From positions 62,001 to 126,000 of the forward strand of contig MEHQ01000940.1 in NCBI GenBank assembly GCA_008828725.1: a stretch of DNA of 64,000 nucleotides, written 5' to 3'. This stretch comes from Saccharina japonica. Taxonomy: Eukaryota; Sar; Phaeophyceae; Laminariales; Laminariaceae. Of the stretch, positions 43,089 to 55,536 are shown piece by piece. The translations under genes and the position numbers were made by a program. The notes under the pieces were generated by a model that was not told the DNA's origin, did no database searches, and was given only the letters and a program-made list of their open reading frames with translations. Position 1 is the first letter of the stretch. Every line of letters starts with the position of its first letter.

Positions 43089-44325
43089 TTTTTTTTTTTT
43101 TTCGGTCGATTTTTTTACGTCTGGCGCTTTTTTATCTTGAAATTAGTGTAAAAGCTAACTCGCGAAGTTATGGGCCGATTTCGATTTGACCGAAGTTCTG
43201 GAGATCCATATTTTCACATCTGGGGGACTCTTTAGGAAAAATTTACTTGATTTTAGTATGGCCAGGAAAATTACTTGATTTTAGTGTGGATATTTTTATC
43301 TTGAAATTAGTGTGGATTTGGACCCGGGCCGCAAAGCCCTCCGAATACGCTGGGAACCCCTCCCCTCCCGCGGGTAGATGTCAGTTGGGCTGTTTGCATA
43401 ATACGTCAGTACAATACGTCAGTTTGGCTGTTACGTCAGTTGCTGTTTGCGAAGAGCTCAGTTGGCCTGTTTGAAGGGCTGGTTGCGAAACGAAAGGTCT
43501 GTTTGCAAAGAGCTGTGTATCAGTTGGTCTGTACGGACAAAGAGCATCGAGTTACTACGGACCTCTAATCGTGAAAGAATAGATAGGTTTATTTATAGAG
43601 GGGGGGGCAGGGGGGGTGGTTTGGAAAATCTTACACCCATTCATTGATGGTTTGACATCCAGCGATGCGGGCTGGAAAATCAGAGTAGTGTAAACAATGC
43701 GGCGTATTTAGAAAATTGGATTGAGGCCCCCATGGTTAGCATCACAAACTATCAAGAGTGGCGGCGAACTTACAACCGAAGGCAAGCTTGTGCAGTGGCG
43801 CCCCGGGAAACAGGCGCTGAGACAGGACAGCACAACGCTTGCTGAAAACTACAGCAGTGTATTCAAGTACGTTTCCGTCAATCAATGTCAAAACCACTAC
43901 TGTACTACCACTGTAGGTTTCATTTGAAGTGAGTGTACTTTGACGACATGATAAATCGCAGCATACGTACGCTACAACGAAGAGTTGCCAGTTGTTTTGT
44001 TCGATCACTGTTCCTGAATGTTGCACCTTCATAGCAGGTACATACTGGTTTCGCATCGGCATCTTTAGGGGCTGCGGGTTTACCAAACAGCCCCTAGACA
44101 ACCCATGATTAGCTTCTTGTTTGGTTTCGGAGTTTGACCAACATCTTTGGAGGATGATCAATGCGCCTGGGGGCAGTTTACATAACGACGCCCCAAGTAT
44201 AGTTTATTGTTCCCGCGGAATGGGGAGGACATTTAGCTGTACAATCCCCCAGAAAACGTGTATACATAGTAGGGGTCAGGGTTAGGGTTATATAGTGCCG
44301 CGCGCGCGATGACAGCTGTCCCAGG
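43089..44325. other. Stretch without a supportable gene
   Basis: It opens with a T-run, then three copies of a TTACTTGATTTTAGTGTGG-like phrase (43236-43320) also found at 39993 and, weaker, at 678 and 1318. A minus-strand frame of 139 codons (43742-44161) has no recognisable motif. A short TTAGGG tract is at 44277-44291. Confidence 0.5.
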
Positions 44326-45150
44326 ATGCCAGTCCAGCGCGGCGAGTGCCTACGGCATATTCTGTTACGGTGGGTGCAGTGGTTTAGGCGCCTAACCCTT
44401 AGGCGGTCGTCGCTTCCCGGCCAATATAGAGACGGGTTTGTGACAGAACAAGTCCATGAGTTCTCCGGGCATTGTTTGGGGGCACACTATGCTAAACGCG
44501 CCTCCGAAATATGCAACGGGACGCATGCCACCACTAGCCACCACGACGCTATCAACAGACCTCTCTCCGGGTTGCCTACGGCATCTACTGCTGCTGTGGT
44601 GTGTGCAGTCGTTGCGCCGGTCGGCACGCCCTGCCCGATATACAGACGGGTGTGTGTTCCCAATAATCATGGAATCTTCAGGAATTGTCTGGGGGCGCAC
44701 AAAGCTATACGTGCCCCCAGAAATATCAAGAATGATGCCGTACGCGATGACAGTGAGCGGTGGATACCCGTCCTGTGTGAGGGTGTCTACGGCATCTACT
44801 GCTGTGGTATGCAGTAGAGCCGCCGGTCGTCGCTTCTTACCCGATAGTCCGCACAGACGGGTTCGTGTCCTCTGTACTCAGAATTATTTCTTCAGGCATA
44901 TTTTGGAGTCATATTTAGCGTTCCTCCGAATATAGACGATTCGAAACAAGCCACTACTAGCGATCACGACAGGGACAGGATATTACAACAATAGACATGT
45001 ATAGGGGTTGCCGGGATATGTGCAGCAGCTCCGTCTGTCGTGGCTTCTCGCCCGATATACAGACGGCGTCGTGCCTATTGATGACCATGACATGTCCGGG
45101 CATTGCCTAGGCGCACATTAACCCAGAGGGGCCTCCAAAACGCTCCACAT
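44326..45150 (+). repeat. Degenerate tandem repeat, about four units of roughly 200 bp
   Basis: Units share GTCTACGGCATCTACTGCTG, GTCGTCGCTTCTCGCCCGA, TATACAGACGGGT and a GGGGGCGCACA block followed by CCTCCGAAATAT. Substitution and indels are heavy. The peptide read from YTDG-V-PIIM-SSGIVWG recurs between units and in the inverted cluster at 45.6-46.1 kb, so an ancient coding origin is possible. No intact gene. Confidence 0.75.
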
Positions 45151-45157
45151 ATCATTA

Positions 45158-45449
45158 TTTGTCTTTTTCGTGGCACGTGTCGCGACACGTGTCGCGACAT
45201 GTCGCGGCATGCCGCGACACCCCACGGCGTGTCGCAGCGAGTGTCGCGGGGAGTGTCGCGGCGAGTTTCACTGACCCTAACCCTAACCCTAACCCCGACC
45301 CTACGTGTCGCGGCTAGTCGCGACATGCCGCGGCATGTCGCGGCACGTGTCGCGAAACGCCGCGGCACGTGTCGTGGCGTGTCGCGGCAGGGTCCGTGGC
45401 GTGTCGCGGCATGTCGCGACACGTGTCGCGACACGTGCCACAAAAAAGT
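45158..45449. repeat. TCGCGACACGTG-rich palindromic block with a CCCTAA core
   Basis: The ends TTCGTGGCACGTGTCGCGAC and its near-complement (45405-45445) make inverted repeats of about 45 bp. The inside is almost wholly made of GTGTCGCG / CATGTCGCGGCATG words that are self-complementary. A CCCTAA tract lies near the centre (45273-45298). CpG density is extreme. It separates oppositely oriented copies of the 200 bp repeat. Confidence 0.85.
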
Positions 45450-45599
45450 CAAATAGTGTAGATCCGTGGAGAAACGACGACCAGCGCTTTTACAGCTAAC
45501 ACCACAGCAGGGGATTATTATGTGGACGGTCCTTACGTAGGCCTATTGCCCCGCGGTCGCCATCATCGCGCGGTATCACGTTTTGTATTCGGTGGGGCA

Positions 45600-46110
45600 C
45601 TTTTAGCTTACGGTTCCCCCAGACAATGGCTTGGACTGAAATGAGCATTGAAAACACGGACCCCTATGTACATCGGGTGTGAGTGACAACTGGCGCAACC
45701 GCTCCACATAACACAAAGCACGGGCCGTAGACCACTCCCTAACAGCTCATGTGTCCCACGGTCGTCGTGATCGCTTAGGGTTAGGCGGCGTCCTTCATCG
45801 TCCATTTTCGGAAGCACGTTTTGCGTATTGTGTCCCCGAACAAGGCCTGTAGAGGCCATGAATATCGGTAACACCAACTCGTCTGTATATCGGCCGAGAA
45901 GCAACGATAGACGGAACTCCTTAACAAACTACGGCAGTGGATGCCGTAGACAGCCATCTCGGTCTCGTATCCGATGATCGGTGACATGGCGTTTGACATC
46001 ACGTTTGATATGTCCGGGAGAACGTCAAGATCAATGTGTCCCCAACGCCATGGTGCCTCCGGGGGCGTCGTTAACTCCAGTGCCCCCGGATAAATGTTTT
46101 CCATCTCCCC
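45600..46110 (-). repeat. Inverted-orientation units of the 44.3 kb repeat
   Basis: Read on the minus strand the DNA contains GTTGCTTCTCGGCCGATATA, CAGACGAGTTGG and GGCTGTCTACGGCATCCACTG, matching the 44326-45150 units. At least two units are present. A short TTAGGG tract is at 45777-45787. Confidence 0.75.
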
Positions 46111-47951
46111 ATATATGTAGATCTACCACACCATTAAAAGCGACTCACCCTATCACCTGGGCCCCTTAACAACCACCGACTTCACTCACGAAACAAAGGG
46201 CGGTGCGCAATGTCGAAGTTGGTATCAAGTCCTGAAAGGAATTTCGAGGCTTGTCGGCAACCTATTTGTGGCCCGAGATGGTTTCCTGTCGCAGTGATAT
46301 CTGTGTTCGGTTACGTCTCGTGGTTAAAATCGACACCTCAGGGGCACACGGACTGCAAGCTTCTTGTTATAATACTCAGGAGATGTGGTGGGTTGGTTTT
46401 ACGTCGTGGTGCCTGTTATTCACGCTTTAACCAGAAACCAGAACCCCTGTTAGGGCCCTCAGAAACGGCGAACAGTTCAACACCGTTGAAACCGCAAGGC
46501 AACATCTGACTTCTCAGCGCCCGCTGTCGACTACGCAGTAGCGCGCATAAGCTGTTTGGTGAAAACGATATAAACGACTTCAACACTGACTAAGCACATT
46601 TGCAAGCAAGGTCTGTTTTTTCACATTTAGCCGAACGCTGTTCCCAATAAAGGCAGTGTCTTGCCTCGTTTGTTTTTTGTTGGGCCCAACACCTTACGAA
46701 GTACTGCTGCTTAACATCTAATGACTCTGACAGGGGCGAGATTCCCATTCCGGGACATTGTTTGCGGTTACGCTAGCTGACTACAACTACAGTAGTTCGA
46801 ACGAGACGCGAGAAGGCCAGCAAACATTTTGGCAGGTTGGTTTTCCATGGGTGACGTAGGCTCTCAATAGTTGTACCACAGTTGTACAGCAGTACAGTAG
46901 GCCCCGGCGTGTGAAATGGGATAGTTTGCGATATGGCGCGCCCTTTCCGCTTCCGGGCGCATCTTCGAGCTCACGTAAAAAACAAACGGACTTGTTTGCT
47001 GCCGCCCACGGCTGACTGTACCCTGGCACAGTTGGCACCCGCACAAACCCGATACAGTCGCATGGTTGCAACCTGAAGTTGGCGGCGACGAACTTTAGCT
47101 GTCCCCACGACAAGTGCCAACGTGCCGCTAGGGGTTAGACATAACCATATAGTATGTGTTCAACATTTCGGCCACTGCATGAGCTCAATATCGAAATGTA
47201 AGACCATGCGTCTGTTCAAAAGGTGCAGACGTCCAATATGGGGGTGAACACAAGCTAATGCAACATGAAAGACAGATGGTGATACGTCTAATACACCTGC
47301 TCTCTGCTAAGGCAAGAGCCATCCAAGGGTTCACAATGAGAATGTCCAAGATGAGGCGCGAATGACTGCATGCAACGAAATAATATCTAGATATGAAAAT
47401 TAACACGGAAACCCGGGGATAGGGGATGCAATACGTCCTCAAGTGTAGTCTTAAGAGCCGGACACGGTGCTCGGGCGGTCAGCATCCTGGTACTTGTTGG
47501 ACGTAAATAGGATACAAAAGGGACCCCCACGACAAAACGATAAGGCCACGTCCGCCAAACTCATAAATCAACATAATATGCAGGGAATCCAAAGCTCAAG
47601 GCGTGGACGGTGCTCCTATTTATGCATCGCCATCATGTTTCACGTCCTCCTCACATGTTGTACGGTAGCCAGGCATGGGACTATGATGTTGTCCCAACCG
47701 TACACGCGCACACTTCTGTATGTATCTGGTTCTCACCATATATCTGCCAGTAAATGCACGTGCATACGTGAATGCGTGCCTACAGTACGAACCAATGCAC
47801 TTAATACAGGCTGCGTCTGCAGAGGGCAAGCTCGCGCCATCCACCTTACATCCCTCAAGTCATAGTTACCACAGCTAAGTAGAATCACGGCTTCCCGTTC
47901 AACAAGCCTACTGCTCGTACATATCTCAGCCCTGTCAGCACTAGAGTCCAA
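46111..47951. other. Stretch without a supportable gene
   Basis: Open frames of 99 to 132 codons (46210-46509, 47467-47865, 46787-47113 reverse) lack motifs and bounded exon structure. No repeat shared with the rest of the window was seen. Confidence 0.5.
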
Positions 47952-48396
47952 CTAGGCGCGGCACCTGCATAACGAGCTGAATTTAGGCATGTCTTCGTCC
48001 GGTTTGCCGCGAAGATACCCCCACACAGCCACCAGCCCCGAGGCCATCTTAAGCATCTGCAAAATTACCAAGAACGTCCCAGTTGGAAAGTTTCCGTCCC
48101 ACTCCGACCCCACCAACAGATGATCGTAGCCGGAACACAGGAAGATCAGAGACAATAACTTGGTGTTTAAGTAAAGTACTGTGACAACGTAAGAGGACCG
48201 GTTGGTTTGAAGGTACGTCCATCCCACTATCGCCTCCACCACGGCGAAAACGCCCAGGACCGATGGTATTACTAACGTGTAGCCCGGCGTATCGGGGTGG
48301 GTACCCCATCCCCATACTGGGTACAGCGGTATCAAAATCAGGACGGGAAAACCACTGATGAGCACACCCGCCCACGCCCATGTAGCGAAGTCGCGC
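47952..48396 (-). CDS. Probable terminal exon of a multi-pass membrane protein
   Basis: On the minus strand, acceptor TTTGGACAG is followed by a 147-codon frame to TAG. The peptide has four hydrophobic segments: WAWAGVLISGF...LIPLY; YTLVIPSVLGVFAVVEAIVGW; VVTVLYLNTKLLSLIFLCSG; and FLVILQMLKMASGLVAVWGY. They alternate with short polar loops, and a charged RGKPDEDMPKF tail follows. Helices of normal length and balanced codons make this the best coding signal outside the lipase. The family was not recognised. The exon starts in phase 2, so upstream exons exist at higher coordinates. Confidence 0.6.
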
Positions 48397-51074
48397 CTGT
48401 CCAAACAAGAATGAATGGACACAGGTCGACGTTAAGCGAAAAAACCGCCCCACACGTCATGGCTAGTTGTTGTTGTATACTCCATACCTTGGCAGTAATA
48501 GTGTAGTATACTACACGGTCAAGTACGCTACACTGTCTATTAATAGCAACCGATGAGAGCCGGCAAGGTGGGGCTTTAAGCCCTGCATTCCGTATAACAC
48601 TCATGAAAACACACCCACCCTCGAGGATGAAGTTTCGGGACGCTTTCCTATACAGCAGCGAGTGCACATACGCAGCATGCCAGCATGAACATGATGGCTT
48701 CGGAAATACATTGATGAGATAACCCTATCACTCTCATCGCTTGGCGTCCGCGTCGGCACTCTCATCGTTGTGGAGGAAATCAGCGAATGTATTATCTCAT
48801 CCAAAGGGGTGTGTCATGTTATCATCTTGAGTACAGTGTACGGCGGGTGTTTCTTGTCATCTTCGCCACATGTTATCTTATCATATTTATTACGGTATAG
48901 GGTAAACAACCTGCTGGTCATCACAGTGCACGGTGTTTTAATTGAGAGCCCATGTGCGCACCGTGTCGATTCGGTTTAGATATATTGTACTCACGGTTCA
49001 TATTTCGTACCTAAATCTGGAGCCTGGCTCCGATCGCGGGTAGACGAGGTTGTGAAGAACGTCCCGGGAAAAAGTTTTCGCATTGTCGTTACGGTCCAAA
49101 CTTGCTCTGTCTTTGCCACATAGAACACGATGTAATGCCGGGAGCACTACGCCGTATCCTGCGAGTTCGCATCTCGCCAAGAGTGTGAAAATCGTCTGCC
49201 AGCGGGCGTCATGTTTGGCGGGAAGGGGGGGGTTGAAAGTCGACCTTTGCAGCAGACGCTGTAGTATACGGAATAGGTGCGTGTGTTGCACGAAAGCAGC
49301 CTGCTCTATGCCTTTGTTTCCTTCGGCGTCGGAAGCGCCACACGCCCGACGGTCAACCTTTCACGGATTCTCTCAGGCCTTGGTATGACACACGATTGAC
49401 TCGCGGAGCAGGGAAATACCCCCCCCCCCCCTGTCGACTACGGAGTGTTGCGACTTGTCGCCAAGCCATATTTCTGCTACTGTAGTTCATAGGGTAGGAA
49501 ATCTAGCGACCAAATACATGAAACACCAAGGCTATACGTAGGGTCACTTTTAAGGCCTCCCGTTTCAGCGGCTAAGAGCCACTCGCACGAACGACTACAG
49601 TAGATATCCGTGTTTGTCTGGACTAGATATTGAGGCTGTTCTGTTTTGCGATACAGACCGCCGTAGGAGCATCGTTTACGGTGCGACAACAACAAACTTT
49701 GACGTCTCTTTCAATCTGAGGACATCGCCACTTGCTCGAGTGGCCTAAACTCGGTAGTGAAACCAGTGGCATCCAACTCCCCCCTATCGGGGCATTGATC
49801 AAACGAAACATTTATGTTCGTGATACTGCGGTGGTTTATACTGGTCTCCGGATGTTTGGGGTATATAGTATGTTACGTGGCACTACTGCTATGAAGTGCT
49901 CATTGGATGCTTGCGCGCCATGGGTATGGCTTGCCCTTTGGGCATAGTCGCTGAAGCCAGCACCATGCGGGGAATGTGACATCACGACACTACGAGCACA
50001 TACATGGATGGAGCCTTTGATATCAAGGCAGGGCTTATTCCTGTGGCGTGTGTACTGCTGTGGAGTATGTGCCAACTTGGTACGGCTAGGATTTTTGTTA
50101 TCTTCTTCGTTACGGCATAGCGGTAGGCGTCGTGGTCAGGTAGTACCCACCCGGGAGCAGCATGTATTACGTACGTTGTAGCCACTTCGTTGTGAGGTTT
50201 CCTGTGCGTTTTACTGTCATCTCCGAGTGTTTACTGCGATCGAACACATGTGTGGCGCCACATACCCTATAACCATAACTGGCCGCTCGTCGGAGATGTG
50301 CTTCTTGGACATTGCGGCTAAAACCCTAATTCAACGAAACACAACACATGGCGAGGGAGTTCGAATGAGCATGACAACCCAAAGTCCACCCGGTGTGGAT
50401 ATTGCTGTGCGTACACTAGTATGTGTCCATGGAGGAGTGTGCACTGCGCGCGTCAAGCCCGACAGTCGACGTTACACACACAAACTGCCAACAAGACTGT
50501 ACGAGTTCAGCACACGATGGGCCTGCACTTCCGGAGGCATTTTAAATCGGAAGTGGGATGTAGCGACGACGCTGACCAGTTAGTATACGTAAATAACAAG
50601 CTAGACGGCACGTCAAACCGGCGATAAACGCAGTGAACAACAAACACAACAAACAAATTATCGTATCCGTCGCTGGTGGGCCGGGTCATGCCACGCGTCA
50701 GCGAATATAGTGTAATGGTCTAAATGTCATACTAGCCCACAATTCAAACGCAGAACATACTGTGCGTTTGGGTACGTCATTTGCGACGTTGCGTGCGACC
50801 ACACTACTAAACAAGGCATATTTTCAAGCCGTATGATATTGTTCAAACTTTAAAACCGTCGGGAGCGCAACACATCATACTGCAGCGGCCTTCGCACGCA
50901 ACAATATTCGAGCCGCCTTCGGTAGGGCGTGGTATACTACGGTGAAGTTTCTATACTATTAATATTAATATCACCTTGGTAAAAAAAAACAGCTACACGG
51001 CTTAACCAAACAGCCAATGTGGTCCGAGTCGATACATGATAGCAGCCCTAAGCCTCCCAGCATAACACCCTTAC
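48397..51074. other. Possible intron(s) of the minus-strand membrane-protein gene
   Basis: No further exon could be assigned with confidence. A minus-strand frame at 49291-48998 (97 codons) is a weak candidate. A C-run is at 49420-49431. If the two exons flanking this stretch belong together, most of it is intron. Confidence 0.35.
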
Positions 51075-51194
51075 CTCTTCGAAAGATGTAAGCGGCCCAA
51101 ACGATCCGAGGCCGTACACGATAAGAAGCCAGGACTCGAGAAGACCAACAGTTCCCATCACTTGATCGCAGATGCCCATGTTCCCGTCCTGTGA
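51075..51194 (-). CDS. Probable upstream exon of a membrane protein
   Basis: On the minus strand, acceptor TGTCACAG is followed by a 40-codon frame ending at donor GTAAGG after a Glu codon. It holds MGICDQVMGTVGLLESW and a hydrophobic LLIVYGLGSFGPL helix. The ATG at 51179 could be the start, or the exon may be internal. It probably belongs with the 47952-48396 exon (same strand, same character), but phases (0 here, 2 there) require at least one more exon between. Confidence 0.45.
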
Positions 51195-53100
51195 CACATG
51201 GTGGCCGCAGGAGCATGATTCAAAACGCCAGCACTGTGAACAGCTATCGTAACAGTAGAAGTATTACGGTATTTTGGGCGGATTTGTTGTCCTCACCGGC
51301 CAAGTTTGACCTAACCCTAAGGGAACCGAACCATGCTTCGTTATACCGAGCGTCGTTAGTATGAGTAGAATCGTCAATCACAGTGTCGGTCAATCGCCTG
51401 GCGCAAGTGAGTATCTCACGACTAAGGGGTACGGTTGTTTGGGCCATCGAGGTGTGTGTAACGACTACTACCTAAAACATATGACAGAGGGAGCATTAAC
51501 TGTGAACTAGGGCGTGTTCCGCATTTTTGTTTTGACAGAGCATTAGGCCCGGATTGTCCCTGATTTTACCATACATGGCGCTCCGGGCCGTTTACCTTGA
51601 GGGGGGCGTTTACCCCTATTATTACGGAGTATGTGTATATATATGAATATTAATGTATAATACGACAGAACCATTATTATAAATAGGTAAATAATAGTAT
51701 TTAGCATCGGGAACCGTTGCGAGAACAATATGTTGTTTGTTGTTCCGGAGATAATCCAGCGTTTTGGTTCATAAGCCCAAGCATAAAACACAGCATCGAC
51801 ACACTGCTGGTTTGTTGGTCGCGTAATAAGTGGAAATACCAAGCGGGTGAAGCACCGAACAGTGCTGGCAGACTGCTCGAACACACGAACAGGCAGGGCT
51901 GCTGCTTGCAGCTGGCTAGCGGTTGCTCGTCCAGGTGTTTCGGGATTTCTCTCGCTCACCCTTTATCGTTCGGCGGTGAGGGGATCAAGGGATGGAGAGA
52001 TCTACGAGAACAAGTAGTAGGTGTTACTATGTATGGATATATGCACATACTGCCGTACTATTATAATATATTTTCAGTTGCTTGTGGGCGAATATATATG
52101 TTTTTTTCTGGGAGAAGAATTATGTTGGAACCGTTCTGTATCTCGGTAGTCCGGCAATGCGTACAGTGAAACCAGGACAGTGTGGGGAGGGAGATATGTT
52201 TACAAGCAAATACATGTGGACATGCCACAAGGTTGGACAATGCGGTAGGCTTGTCCGCAAGCAGCACTCCCTTCCAAGCCACATAAATGATTTATATACG
52301 ACGCAATTCGAACGATACTGTAGATATGTACGAAGTATGTACATATTATTGCTGTACAAACGAGGTGTTACATGTCCGATATTTCCAGACTTTCCCAGTC
52401 GTTCCATAGAGTGAGATCGTTTTGGCTCGTTTCAGCCAGAAACGAGTCTAAAAACGGCACTTCGGTGAGTATGTACAGCAAAACTCCAACTTTACAGCAT
52501 CAGCGCGTGTTTTCTACTGCTGCCGTAACGCATAAACGAGCCAACACGACCGCACACACCGCAAGCTGCAAGCGTTAAGACAAAGGGTTAGGGTTACGGT
52601 GTTGCTGTAGGTATTGCGATGGTCCGCAGCCATTGTCTTGGGACGGTCGTAGCCTGCCGCTGGCCCCTGTAATTTTCCCGGTGCACGCAGGTGGACAATC
52701 GACATTCAGTATGTTTCCAGTTCGGAGAGACGTGCCTTGCCGGCAGATAGGAGGGGAGTGTGCCGGCCACTAGAGCTCAAATGAGGCCCGCATTGGGTAA
52801 AGGGGACCACCATGTGCTTGTGATACCGAACAGGTATTTTGTTTCGTCAAAAGGATCGGTGGGGCAAAAGGCCTTTGGTGTATGTGCGTTTTATTTTATT
52901 TTCTGGGCTGTAAACATTTTTTGTGACTATAAATAAATAAGAGCTTGAATTTCCATGGGAAAACACGTACCCTTCTCAGATGACGATTCCTGTAGGTTGT
53001 CTCACTGGCCGAACACAGAAAACAGCGGTCACTCGAAATCCAGACGGGGAAAAATACAACGAAAAATCCCAAGATCTGAAGTAATACAACCACGTCAGCG
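51195..53100. other. Stretch without a supportable gene
   Basis: AT-rich DNA with overlapping frames on both strands at 51543-52169 that show no motif. Short CCCTAA/TTAGGG tracts are at 51311-51321 and 52586-52597. Confidence 0.5.
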
Positions 53101-53129
53101 TACACTGGTGTACTTTTTAGTACGGGACA

Positions 53130-53470
53130 AGACAGGGACCGGCCCATGGGCCGGAGCGTCTAATCCACGGGCACGCCCATGAAAACTGCGGGGCCGGCCC
53201 TTATAGAGCCAGTGTCTCATGGGCCTCGCTACCATGTGATGTCCCGGGCCGAGACCTCTGCAAAAATGATGGGCCGGGCCGGGGCAGGACGTGAATCGTT
53301 CAAAATATGATGGGCTGGTCCGGGCCGCGGCCCATCCTTTGGCATTTTGACGGGGCCGGCCGGGCCGCGGCCCACCAAACTAAACGTTGATGGGCCGGGC
53401 CGGGCCGGACCGGTCGGACCGGTCCGACCCGTCCCAACCCCGGGTCGGCCCATGAGCGTCGGCCCATGAC
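53130..53470. repeat. GGGCCGGGCC-rich degenerate repeat block
   Basis: Words of GATGGGCCGGGCCGG type recur about ten times on both strands, with the first (GGCCCATGGGCC) and last (GGTCGGCCCATGAG) parts roughly inverted. GC content is far above the flanks. Gly/Pro/Arg frames here are composition artefacts. Confidence 0.8.
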
Positions 53471-53559
53471 AAGCGCCTTTGTTTTTCATGCTCTTTCTTT
53501 TCCGCTCTTGTCTGTCTTCATGTCCTCTTTAATTCCTGGAAAAAATGCGTTTAATATTG

Positions 53560-54140
53560 TCCGATACCCGGGTACCCGTACCACCCCGGGTGTGGGTCCC
53601 TGAAGAAACGGGTGCCCTTCTACGGGTACGGACTATATATCTGAACAATTACGGGTACGCGTTTGCAACGATTACCCGACGGGGTCTTCAACGGGTAGCC
53701 GACGGCATACAACTCTTATATCGTCACAGAACATCTTCACATATATTCTACATTGTAATGCAGTAAGAAGACTGTTATTAGACAATACATAGCCATGTCA
53801 TCGTACTACCTGGTCCGGTACCAGGACGTTTTCAGATATATATATATTCCTTGTACCCGTGGCCCGCTACCCGTTTCTTCAAGATCACGTACACGTGTAT
53901 TGCGGCATCACCCGGGTACCCGGGTACCCTGGAATCCGGAACCCCGGCAACTGGACAACGTACAGAGCTGTTGGCGGACACTACAGCGGACATGCACCCG
54001 AGAGTTGTGACACTCTAGCTACCAGAGGTACCCGTTGCAGACTGCTACGCGGACATTGTCAGATATATTACCCGTAACCGTGTACGGGTACTACGGGCAC
54101 CTGTTTCTTTAGGCCCACGTACCCGGTTATTGCGGGTACC
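53560..54140. repeat. CCCGGGTACCCG palindromic repeat block
   Basis: Self-complementary words (CCCGGGTACCCG, ACGGGTACGG, CGGGTACCC) recur throughout, densest at 53562-53590, 53905-53930 and 54065-54140, with the two ends roughly inverted. It may be a foldback-type element with its neighbours. No gene. Confidence 0.75.
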
Positions 54141-54179
54141 CCGACAACATTCAGAGCTGAAAAGGTTATCAGAGTCCGA

Positions 54180-54820
54180 CTCCGAGACATCGAGACTGAT
54201 TAACGGCTTGCGAGTCCCAGTATGTTTGCAGTACTGAGCACCCGGCGTATCAGAATCTGGAATGGCTGGTTCGTTTGGAGTCCTCAGGTACCAAATGGTT
54301 AAATGATTGAGTGCTCGCGAGTCCCCAGGGTGCCATAAGCTGACATCACCGAGTTCTCGCGAGTCCCAAGGCTACCAAACGCTGACAAGACTAATTCCTC
54401 ATTAGTACCGCCGAAACGCGTCCAACAAAAAGGAAAACAGTTGTTTTGTGTATTTTTTATCGCACTTTGCAAAACAACCGCAACATGTCGTCAAAGTGAA
54501 AGTACCAGTCAACACGTCACAGTCATTGACGCGCGAGTGGGAGTCCATTTGCAGTACTGCGCCCCCAAGGTATAACGGAAGCGGGGATTACTGAGATCTC
54601 GCCAGTCTCCAGAGTACTGAAAGCTGGATTGAGGTAAGTCCTCGTTAGTTCCTATAGTACTCAAAGCAGAAATGACTTGAGTCCCCGCAAGTCCCGAGGG
54701 TATTGAAAGTTGATACCTCTGAGTCTTCGTGAGTCCCTACCGTACTGAAGTGGAAATTACTAAGTTCTCGCGAGTACCCACGGCACCTGACGCTGGAAAG
54801 AGTGGTACTAGGAGAAACTG
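54180..54820. repeat. Degenerate minisatellite, roughly 60 bp unit
   Basis: About eight units with consensus elements GAGTYCTCGCGAGTCCC, then GGTACYNAAMGCTG, then GA-T-AC spacing. Identity between units is only moderate, so the array is old. Spacers are not unique in the CRISPR manner. Confidence 0.75.
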
Positions 54821-55263
54821 GTACTCGGACGACATTGTTTGCAGGGCTGTTTACGGACATGGACGCAGAAAAGAGCGGAGCAAAACTCTAACGAAATAAA
54901 TGGCTTAGATGTTGCGCATTTTCCACCGCACTCCGTGGTATCCGTGCATAAACACAAGCTTTAAGGTTAGTACCTGACTCAGGAGACAACCTGTTTATTT
55001 TCTCCGAGACAATGTTTCCCGGCGCAGAAAAAACTCTCTGCGGAGACGCGGAGAAGCGAATGGATGTGGCGGGTACCGCTATTAATAGGTAGACCTTGCA
55101 CGAGGTATATTGTCGGGCACGGATTCTTCTTCTTGCACCACCGATAATACTCACTCGTAGCTAAACCCTCAATCCGAAACGTCTTTTGACGGTGCTTCTT
55201 CATTATTGAAATAAAACGAGTACTTGGGTCTTTAAAAAAACAAAAACAAAAACGTATTTTTTA

Positions 55264-55536
55264 TAGCAGCAATACTATTTCTGGTATAATAACACCATAT
55301 CAGTACCCCTTAAGGAACACGGCATAGCTCCAGTTCTAATGCTCAGACCTGCTCCCGACCAACGTATAGCGTGTTCATTGTAGTCTCCAGAAGGTGTTGG
55401 GGCTCTTCAATCTGCAAGGGAGGGCAGCCATTGCTGTGTTTGCATCAGGAAAGCTCAGCAGCAAAACGTTTTACGGTTTCGTTGCTCGTGTTTGGTACCT
55501 GCACTATACGGACGGTCGACCTAGAGGCCCAGGTAG
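55264..55536 (+). repeat. Repeat family A, copy 3, left part
   Basis: It matches 2341-2648 and 17840-18150 (GGAACACGGCATAGCTCC, CGACCAACGTATAG, CTAGAGGCCCAGGTAG). It is interrupted right after CCAGGTAG by a hAT-like element and resumes at 57004. Confidence 0.85.

Noticed and set aside
43742-44161. Minus-strand 139-codon frame
   Set aside because: No recognisable motif, no splice signals in phase, and average composition for chance frames of this length in GC-balanced DNA.
51543-52169. Overlapping frames of 138 and 150 codons on opposite strands
   Set aside because: Each overlaps the other and neither shows motifs, helices or bounded exons; no basis for choosing either.
54180-54820. CRISPR-like array
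   Set aside because: Repeats are degenerate, of unequal spacing and without unique spacers, in a eukaryotic context with no cas genes.
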